64,000 bases of DNA, taken from DASVEE01 sp036380735 (lineage in GTDB: Bacteria; Acidobacteriota; Thermoanaerobaculia; Gp7-AA8). The position numbers were made by a program, and so were the translations under genes. The DNA lies in NCBI GenBank assembly GCA_036380735.1, contig DASVEE010000029.1, positions 1-64,000 of the forward strand, written 5' to 3'. This document shows positions 58,417 through 64,000 of the stretch, one piece after another (positions within the stretch are counted from its first letter, which is position 1; every line of letters begins with the position of its first letter). Below the pieces are notes generated by a model. It was not told the origin of the DNA. It saw only the letters and a program-made list of their open reading frames with translations, and did not search any database.

Positions 58417-59289
58417 GTGCTGTCCCTGGTCGTGTTGACGTTCTTTCTTGCCGGAAGTGCGCTGGCCCATCCCGGCGCGGGCATCGCTGTCACGGCGGAC
58501 GGGCGCGTCTACTTTGTCGATACCCGCGGCAGCGTCTACTCCATCGAACCGAATGGCCAACTGGTCCGCCGCGAAGGACCCGCGTATCACTGGTTTGCCT
58601 ATGACGCCGCCGGTGAGTTCCGCGGCAATGCGCTGCCGTCCATTCCGGGCGGGCAGCTCCGCGTGGCCGCTCCTTTGATTCTTTCGAGCGACGTTCCCAT
58701 CGCCATTGCCGGCGGGAAGCTCTACTACGGCGAAACCTCCGGAGCTCGCGCGCGCATTGCGGCGGTCGATCGCTCGGGCGCGCGCTCCGTGCGTGCGACG
58801 CTGCCGCCGATGCTGAGTGCCGGGCGCGCCGCGACCTGGGTGAATGGTCTCGCTGCCGGGCCGGCCGGCTCGCTGTACTACACGGAGGATGCGGCGGTGC
58901 GGAAGATCGACGCGCGGGGCAACGTCTCCGTCGTCGCCGCGAACGTGCGCGTACCGAACTGCGCCGCGATCCCTGAGGCCAGCCCCGAGCTGCGTCCGTA
59001 CCTGCGCGGCCTCGCCGTCGCCGCCGACAGCACGGTCTACGTCGCCGCGAGCGGCTGTGGTGCGCTGATCAAAATTGATCCGCGAGGCCGCGCGACGGCT
59101 TTGCTGCGCACCGCGGCTCCGTGGTCGCCGACCGCGGTCGCGGAAGCAGGCGGGGAGGTGTACGTGCTCGAGTACCTGCACACCACCGGCGACGACCGCT
59201 CGCAGTGGGTGCCGCGCGTGCGCAAGATCGCCCGCAACGGCACGGTCTCGACGCTCACACCGTCAGCAGGTGTTCCACGCGCGAGATGA
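58417..59289 (+). CDS. Exported beta-propeller-like (NHL/SMP-30-type) protein
   Basis: About 290 residues from GTG 58417, which opens a signal peptide (VLSLVVLTFFLAGSALAHPG). An in-frame ATG further upstream lies in the Family B repeat and is less likely. Repeated blade-like segments (GRVYFVDTRGSVYSIEPNG, GSLYYTEDAAVRKIDARGN, STVYVAASGCGALIKIDPRG) support a propeller. Binding function unknown. Its 3' end overlaps uridine kinase (convergent) by 35 bp. Confidence 0.65.
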   Translation: MLSLVVLTFFLAGSALAHPGAGIAVTADGRVYFVDTRGSVYSIEPNGQLVRREGPAYHWFAYDAAGEFRGNALPSIPGGQLRVAAPLILSSDVPIAIAGGKLYYGETSGARARIAAVDRSGARSVRATLPPMLSAGRAATWVNGLAAGPAGSLYYTEDAAVRKIDARGNVSVVAANVRVPNCAAIPEASPELRPYLRGLAVAADSTVYVAASGCGALIKIDPRGRATALLRTAAPWSPTAVAEAGGEVYVLEYLHTTGDDRSQWVPRVRKIARNGTVSTLTPSAGVPRAR

Positions 59290-59875
59290 TCGCGTCCAGC
59301 GCCACCTGGTTCTCACCCCCCTCGGGGATGATCAGATCGGCGTGGCGCTTCGACGGCTCCACGAACTCTTCGTGCATCGGCCGGACGGTCTTGAGGTACT
59401 GCTCGACGACCGACTCGAGCGAGCGGCCGCGCGTCTTCACGTCGCGCGTGAGGCGTCGCAGGAAGCGAAGGTCGGCCGGTGTGTCGACGAACAGCTTGAT
59501 GTCGATGCGCTTGCGCAGGTCGGGCTCGTAGAGGACCAGGATTCCTTCGACGATGATCACCCGGCGCGGCTCGACGCGGTGCGTCTCCGCGCCGCGCGCG
59601 TACGCCGTGAAGTCGTACACCGGCACCTCGACCGACGACCCTTTCGCCAGCACGTCCAGGTGCCGCGCGAGCAGCTCCGTCTCCAGCGAGTCCGGATGGT
59701 CCCAGTTGATCTGGTGCAGCTCCTCGGGTGAGAGCGCATCGAAGTTCCGGTAGTAGGAGTCGTGCGAGATCCACTCGATCCGGTCCTTGCCGACGCGGTC
59801 GTAGATGGCGCGTGCGACGGTCGTCTTGCCGGAGCCGGTGCCGCCGGCGATGCCGATGATGACGGGAGTCTTCAT
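59255..59875 (-). CDS. udk: Uridine kinase
   Basis: 206 residues, usual length. P-loop GIAGGTGSGKTTVA near 8-21, DSYYRNF substrate-binding region, and VEGILVLYEPDLR near 115. Phosphorylates uridine and cytidine for nucleotide salvage. It follows the small zinc-ribbon gene by 3 bp, so the two are probably co-transcribed. Confidence 0.95.
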   Translation of the reverse strand: MKTPVIIGIAGGTGSGKTTVARAIYDRVGKDRIEWISHDSYYRNFDALSPEELHQINWDHPDSLETELLARHLDVLAKGSSVEVPVYDFTAYARGAETHRVEPRRVIIVEGILVLYEPDLRKRIDIKLFVDTPADLRFLRRLTRDVKTRGRSLESVVEQYLKTVRPMHEEFVEPSKRHADLIIPEGGENQVALDAIISRVEHLLTV

Positions 59876-59878
59876 CGG

Positions 59879-60049
59879 CTACGACGAGGTCTGCTCTTCG
59901 AACTCCGCTTCGGTCAGGAAGTCGGCGACGTCGTCCGTACCGCAGGTGGCGCAGGTGGCGGCGGAGAGCTTCCCGTTCGTGAACTCGAACTGGTACGTGG
60001 GCGTCTCGCACTGCAGACAGATGAGGTAGTCGGGTTCGTCGAAAGCCAT
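59879..60049 (-). CDS. Small zinc-ribbon protein upstream of udk
   Basis: 56 residues from ATG 60049. Two CxxC-type pairs (CLQCETPTY and CATCGTDDV) about 22 residues apart suggest a zinc ribbon; the C terminus is acidic. Genes of this size are often missed. Function unknown; operon with udk. Confidence 0.6.
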   Translation of the reverse strand: MAFDEPDYLICLQCETPTYQFEFTNGKLSAATCATCGTDDVADFLTEAEFEEQTSS

Positions 60050-60078
60050 GGGAAAAGAATAGCGCATAAGATGCGCTG

Positions 60079-61122
60079 ATGATTTCTTTGCGCACTCTCG
60101 TCCTCACGATGTTTGTATCGTCCGCGGCCTTCGCGGCGAGCGTCCCGAAGAACGTCATCCTGATCATCGGAGACGGCATGGGCGCCGCACATGTGACGGC
60201 GGCGAAGAACGCGCGCGCCGAGAAGTTCAACATCGCCCGCATGCCTGTCGTCGGCATGCAGACGACGCGTAGCGCCGACCGCACCGTGACCGACTCCGCG
60301 GCGTCGGCCACCGCGCTGGCGACCGGCTTCAAAACCAATTACGAGATGGTCAGCGTCCATCCGGAAACCGGCGCGCCTCTGACGACGGTCCTCGAAGCGG
60401 CGGAGAAAGCCGGCAAGGTCACGGGCATCGTCACCACCACCGGCTTCTGGGACGCCACACCGGCCGCGTTCGCGGCGCACGCGAAACACCGGTCCGAGGG
60501 GGTGGACATCGCGAAGCAGATGCTGCGGAGCGGTGCGGAGCTCATCGTCGGCACCGGACAGCGCCCGCTGCAGCGCCCCGAATACGCAGGGGTCACGGAC
60601 TACGCGAAGGAGCAGGGCTACCGCGTCGTCATGAACCGTGAGGAGCTCGATGCGGTTGGCGCCGGACGGGTGCTGGCAGTTTTCCCCGACCAGCCGCGTG
60701 ACGTCGAGCAGCCCACCGCGCCGCTGTCGATGCTGACCACGTGGTCGCTCGAACGGCTGCGCGGCCACGCGAAGGGCTTCTTCCTGATGGTCGAGCACGA
60801 GGGGACGGATTCGGCGAGCCACCAGAACAACGCCGCCGACCTGAACGCGAGCCTGTCGGCGCTGGACGCCGCCATCGGCGTGGCACTCGACTTTGCCGCG
60901 CAGTCGAAGGACACGCTGGTGATCTTCACCGGCGACCACGAGACGGGATCGCTGCGCATTTCCGAATCGCCGCGCACCGGCCGCATCCGCCTGGAGTGGT
61001 CGACGACCGACCACACCGGCACTGCCGTACCGGTATTTGCCTTCGGGCCCGGCGCGGAGCAGTTCGGCGGCTTCTACGACAACACGGACATCGGGAAACG
61101 GCTGCTGGCCTTCATGAAATAG
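60079..61122 (+). CDS. Alkaline phosphatase
   Basis: 347 residues. Signal peptide about 1-19 (cleavage after AFAA). GDGMG (metal Asp) near 31, nucleophile Ser in VTDSAASATALATG near 72, EHEGTDSASHQNN near 237 and GDHETGS near 290, with the last metal His in TTDHTGTAVPVFAFG. Shorter than E. coli PhoA but retains the catalytic set. It releases phosphate outside the cytoplasm. The ATG starts 29 bp from the divergent zinc-ribbon start. The TAG stop overlaps the following repeat. Confidence 0.93.
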   Translation: MISLRTLVLTMFVSSAAFAASVPKNVILIIGDGMGAAHVTAAKNARAEKFNIARMPVVGMQTTRSADRTVTDSAASATALATGFKTNYEMVSVHPETGAPLTTVLEAAEKAGKVTGIVTTTGFWDATPAAFAAHAKHRSEGVDIAKQMLRSGAELIVGTGQRPLQRPEYAGVTDYAKEQGYRVVMNREELDAVGAGRVLAVFPDQPRDVEQPTAPLSMLTTWSLERLRGHAKGFFLMVEHEGTDSASHQNNAADLNASLSALDAAIGVALDFAAQSKDTLVIFTGDHETGSLRISESPRTGRIRLEWSTTDHTGTAVPVFAFGPGAEQFGGFYDNTDIGKRLLAFMK

Positions 61123-61193
61123 GACGAATGGGACCTATGGGACGGATGGGACTATAGGACGAATGGGACCTATAGGACCTATAGGACGAAGCT
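61119..61193. repeat. Family A one-sided array
   Basis: Eight consecutive GGAC-type units (TAGGACGAATGGGACC onward), with a two-base-short unit GGACTAT in the middle. The first TAG is the alkaline-phosphatase stop. No TCC-type arm follows. With array 3 it occupies most of the 882-bp gene-free stretch to 62004; 61194-61390 between them shows nothing recognisable. Confidence 0.88.
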
Positions 61194-61390
61194 CTTTTCC
61201 AGGCGCCGCTGCCCACGTGGCATCCCGAATCCCGCCCACGACGCCGAAGGCGGCGCGGCGGGGTGAGGGACCTGGGTGGGGGAAGCACGGCACACAGCAA
61301 TTGGTCGACTTCCCCCGCACAGTTCCCTCACCCTCCTCCTCCGCCCGCCCCCCATACGGAGGGTTCGGGATGACACAGGGTGGGTGCCGC

Positions 61391-61999
61391 GGTGTCCGGG
61401 CGCGCACTCGTGGTGTCCCGGCCGACACCCGCGGTGTCCCGTTGGGCACCTGATGTGTCGCGTTGGGTGCTCGAGGTGTCTGGTCGGACGCTCGCCGATT
61501 CCAGTTGGACGCTCGAGGATTCCAGTGCGCAGCTCGAGGATTCCGGTCGGCAGCTCGCGGACTCCAGTGCGCAGCTCGCGGACTCCAGTGCGCAGCTCGC
61601 GGATTCCAGTGCGCAGCTCGCGGATTCCAGTGCGCAGCTCGCGGATTCCGGTCGGCAGCTCGCGGATTCCGGTGCGCAGCTCGAGGATTCCAGTGCGCAG
61701 CTCGAGGATTCCGGTGCGCAGCTCGAGGATTCCGGTGCGCAGCTCGCGGATTCCGGTGCGCAGCTCGCGGATTCCAGTGCGCAGCTCGAGGATTCCGGTC
61801 GGCAGCTCGCGGATTCCGGTGCGCAGCTCGCGGATTCCAGTGCGCAGCTCGAGGATTCCAGTGCGCAGCTCGAGGATTCCAGTGCGCAGCTCGAGGATTC
61901 CAGTGCGCAGCTCGCGGATTCCAGTGCGCAGCTCGCGGATTCCAGTACGCGGCTGGAGGATTCCAGTGCGCAGCTCGCGGATTCCAGTTGGCCACTCGA
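61391..61999. repeat. 21-bp tandem array 3
   Basis: About 29 units of exactly 21 bp. The homogeneous core (about 61500-61950) uses GGATTCC(A/G)GTGCGCAG followed by CTCGC or CTCGA, with an alternate ...GTCGGCAG... unit. Units at the far end (61391-61495, GGTGTCC...) are strongly diverged, and the last two beside the gene also differ. It abuts the stop codon of the outer-membrane factor gene at 62005. Every frame is open because 21 is divisible by three; the resulting heptapeptide ORFs (WNPRAAH) lack a credible start and are not annotated. Confidence 0.95.
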
Positions 62000-62004
62000 G
62001 GTGC

Positions 62005-63381
62005 CTATCGCCACCCTTGCCGCGTTTCCATCCACCCGCCGCCGAGGGCGCGGTAGAACTGCACCAGCGCAAGCAGGCGGTCGCGGCGCGTGCGCGCCAC
62101 TGCGTTTTCCGCGGCGAACAACTGCTGCATCGCGTCCAGCACTTCAAAGTACGCGGACAGCCCCGATTCGTAGCGGATGTTCACCAGGCGCACCGCTTCC
62201 TGGTTCGCGCGCAGCGCGCGCTGTCGCTCCGTCTCCACCGCGGCGAGTTTCTCCAGCGACACCAGCGACGTCGACACGTCGGCCAGTGCTTCGGTGACCG
62301 ACTGCTCGTACTGCACGCGCGCAGCGTCGAACTGCGCTACCGCGACGCGGCGCTGGTTGCGAAGGCGCCCGGCGTTGAAGATCGGGCCGAAGAGGCCTGC
62401 CTGAATGTTCCAGACGCGCCCTGCGCCGAACAGCTCCGAAAGGTCGCTGCTCTGCACGCCGAGGAGGCCGGTCAGCGACAGCGACGGGTAGAAGGCCGCC
62501 TCGGCCACGCCGACGTTCGCGTTCGCGGCGATGAGCTGCTGTTCCGCCGCGAGCACGTCAGGCCGGCGGAGTAACAGCATCGCCGGAAGACCGGCCGGGA
62601 TCTCCGGCGGCAGTGGCTGCGCCGCGAGCGTCGCGCCGCGCTCGATCGGCCCCGGCACGCGGCCGAGCAGCACGTTGAGCTGATTCTCCGTGGCGACGAT
62701 CTCGCGCTCGAGCAGCGGGATCTGCGCCGACGCATTCGCCAGCAGCGCCTCGGCACGCGACGTCTCCAGCCCTGAAGCCGTGCCGCCGCGAAGGCGCCGC
62801 TCGAACAGATCGAGCGTGTTCGCGAAGCCTTCCGAGGCGCGGCGGGCGATGGCCAGCTCCTCGTCCAGCTCCCGCAGATCAAAGTACGCGGCCGCGACCT
62901 CGGTGATCAGTGCCAGCCGCACCGCCCGGCGTCCTTCCTCGGACGCCAGATACTGCGCGCGCGCCGCTTCGTTGAGCCGGCGGATGCGGCCCCACAGGTC
63001 GATCTCCCATCCGGCGCCGACATTCGCGGCAAACGCGCCGCCGGTCTCGCCGTTCTGGCGCCCATAGCCCGCGCGCGTCTCGTAATCCACGTCGGGGAAC
63101 CGCGCCGCGCCGGCGATGCCGTAGCGTGCACGCGCTTCCTCCACGCGCGCCGCCGCAATGAGCAGGTCGGCGTTGTTGCGCTGCGCTTCATCGATGAGCG
63201 CCCGCAACGCCGGATCGCTGAAGAGATCGAACCATGTCACGTCGGCAAGCGAGCGCTCTGTCGGCGCTTCGGTCGCGCCGTAGATCTGCTCCGGCACGGC
63301 GACGGCGGGGCGCTGGTAGTTCGGACCGACGGTGCACGCGGCGAGCGTCAGCGTCGTCAACAGCAACAGCATCCGTTTCAT
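62005..63381 (-). CDS. RND efflux outer-membrane factor (NodT/OprM type)
   Basis: 458 residues. Lipobox LTLAAC (Cys about 16) followed by TVGPNYQRPAVAVPEQ, the classic start of this lipoprotein family. Two homologous halves of long coiled-coil helices (RIRRLNEAARAQYLASEEGR) and short beta segments. It forms the outer channel for the inner-membrane pump encoded upstream. Its ATG overlaps the pump stop (TGATG). Substrates are not predictable. Confidence 0.95.
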   Translation of the reverse strand: MKRMLLLLTTLTLAACTVGPNYQRPAVAVPEQIYGATEAPTERSLADVTWFDLFSDPALRALIDEAQRNNADLLIAAARVEEARARYGIAGAARFPDVDYETRAGYGRQNGETGGAFAANVGAGWEIDLWGRIRRLNEAARAQYLASEEGRRAVRLALITEVAAAYFDLRELDEELAIARRASEGFANTLDLFERRLRGGTASGLETSRAEALLANASAQIPLLEREIVATENQLNVLLGRVPGPIERGATLAAQPLPPEIPAGLPAMLLLRRPDVLAAEQQLIAANANVGVAEAAFYPSLSLTGLLGVQSSDLSELFGAGRVWNIQAGLFGPIFNAGRLRNQRRVAVAQFDAARVQYEQSVTEALADVSTSLVSLEKLAAVETERQRALRANQEAVRLVNIRYESGLSAYFEVLDAMQQLFAAENAVARTRRDRLLALVQFYRALGGGWMETRQGWR

Positions 63382-64000
63382 CAGTGCACTCCCTCCACGA
63401 CCGCGACTTCTTCCGTCGCCACCTTGCGGCGCCGGAAGCCGGCGATGCGTTCGACGACGACGTACAGCACCGGAATGAGGAAGATCGCGAGCACCGTCGC
63501 CGCGAGCATCCCCGAGACGACGACCGTGCCGAGGATGCGGCGTGCGGCGGCGCCGGCACCGCTGGCGATCCAGAGCGGCACGCAGCCGAGGATGAAGGCG
63601 AACGACGTCATGAGGATCGGGCGGAGACGGAGGCGTGCGCCTTCGAGCGCCGCGTCGACGAGGTCGCGTCCTTTCTCCAGCTCCGCCTTCGCGAACTCGA
63701 CGATGAGGATGGCGTTCTTCGCCGCGAGGCCGATGAGCACGACGAGACCGATCTGCCCGTACACGTCGAAGTCGTACTTGCGCAGGAAGAGACCGAGGAA
63801 CGCGCCGAAGACGGCGACCGGCACGCTGAGGAGGACGCTGAACGGCAGCGACCAGCTCTCGTACAGCGCCGCGAGGATCAGGAAGACGAAGATCAGCGAC
63901 ATGACGAACACGCGCGAGGTCGTGCCCGAGGCGCGCTTCTCCTGGAACGAGAGGTCGGACCAGTCGTAGCCCATCTCGCGCGGCAGCGTCTGGCGCGCCA
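63381..64000 (-). CDS. RND (HAE1) efflux pump, C-terminal part; continues beyond the window
   Basis: Partial; only the last 205 or so residues are present, the 5' part lies past 64000. Visible: YDWSDLSFQE, membrane segments (FVMSLIFVFLILAALYESW, LVVLIGLAAKNAILIVEFA with the conserved KNAIL) and PILMTSFAFILGCVPLWIASGAGA. This fits AcrB/MexB-type proton-driven pumps, with the membrane-fusion gene expected further upstream. Confidence 0.93.
   Translation of the reverse strand, partial: ARQTLPREMGYDWSDLSFQEKRASGTTSRVFVMSLIFVFLILAALYESWSLPFSVLLSVPVAVFGAFLGLFLRKYDFDVYGQIGLVVLIGLAAKNAILIVEFAKAELEKGRDLVDAALEGARLRLRPILMTSFAFILGCVPLWIASGAGAAARRILGTVVVSGMLAATVLAIFLIPVLYVVVERIAGFRRRKVATEEVAVVEGVH

Noticed and set aside
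57457..59181. Extended 574-codon version of the cyclase-family gene
   Set aside because: The N-terminal part is a shadow of the divergent plus-strand propeller gene and a repeat. The lipoprotein start at 58230 is better.
61135..61995. A 286-codon minus-strand ORF of WNPRAAH heptapeptides through array 3
   Set aside because: Periodicity artefact with several overlapping alternatives in other frames and no credible start or homologue. Treated as a tandem repeat.

Overview
The window is GC-rich (about 65% by eye), densely coded chromosomal DNA from a Gram-negative-type bacterium: it carries lipoproteins, a TolC/NodT-type outer-membrane factor, an RND pump, a polysaccharide ABC exporter and a GspC-like protein. 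Many Hanks-type Ser/Thr kinases fused to sensor domains, an MglA-type GTPase, M61 and S9 peptidases, large secreted Cys-rich repeat proteins and a c-di-GMP riboswitch suggest Acidobacteriota, possibly Thermoanaerobaculia or Holophagae. A myxobacterium-like lineage cannot be excluded. No phage, plasmid, IS transposase, CRISPR array or rRNA was found.

Layout. 1-9.9 kb: a glycosyltransferase translationally coupled to one of two large paralogous secreted repeat proteins. 9.9-17.4 kb: threonine synthase, a lipoprotein, an RraB-like/MglA pair, then Smr, nadA and a diacylglycerol-kinase-like gene on the plus strand, then two small secreted proteins. 17.6-25.5 kb: two divergent giant signalling proteins, a TPR kinase and a 1773-residue kinase/AAA/TPR/GAF/sigma54-activator fusion. 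25.6-34.2 kb: exported proteins and peptidases, including a metalloprotease operon behind a c-di-GMP-I riboswitch. 34.3-39.9 kb: a methyltransferase, an acyl-CoA dehydrogenase, tRNA-Leu(UAA), a small zinc-ribbon protein and a Wzm/Wzt-type exporter. 40-46.7 kb: a candidate small minus-strand transcription unit, a cupredoxin coupled to a HAMP/cyclase-like/kinase receptor, and small envelope proteins. 46.8-53.5 kb: rpsU, mutS2, dnaG and rpoD in macromolecular-synthesis order. 53.7-64 kb: prolyl oligopeptidase, a B12-type radical SAM enzyme, a cyclase-family hydrolase, uridine kinase, alkaline phosphatase and the 3' end of an RND efflux operon.

The most striking feature is not a gene. About twenty gene 3' ends abut short-period DNA. 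Family A is an inverted repeat of 9-bp units (GGACNNATR) with outer ends near GGGAACGATAGGAC. Families B and C are inverted repeats of 7-bp units (CCGTTNT and GGTTNTN). Three further loci hold 21-bp tandem arrays of unrelated sequence, each ending within about 25 bp of the stop codon of a minus-strand gene. Family A often supplies the stop codon itself, and two half-elements lie in frame inside the glycosyltransferase gene. Conventional intrinsic terminators occur after some other genes (11.05, 28.6, 40.0, 46.76 and 53.27 kb). I infer that the periodic elements act at the 3' ends of transcription units, as terminators, RNA-end protectors or protein-binding arrays. I do not recognise them as a described repeat family.
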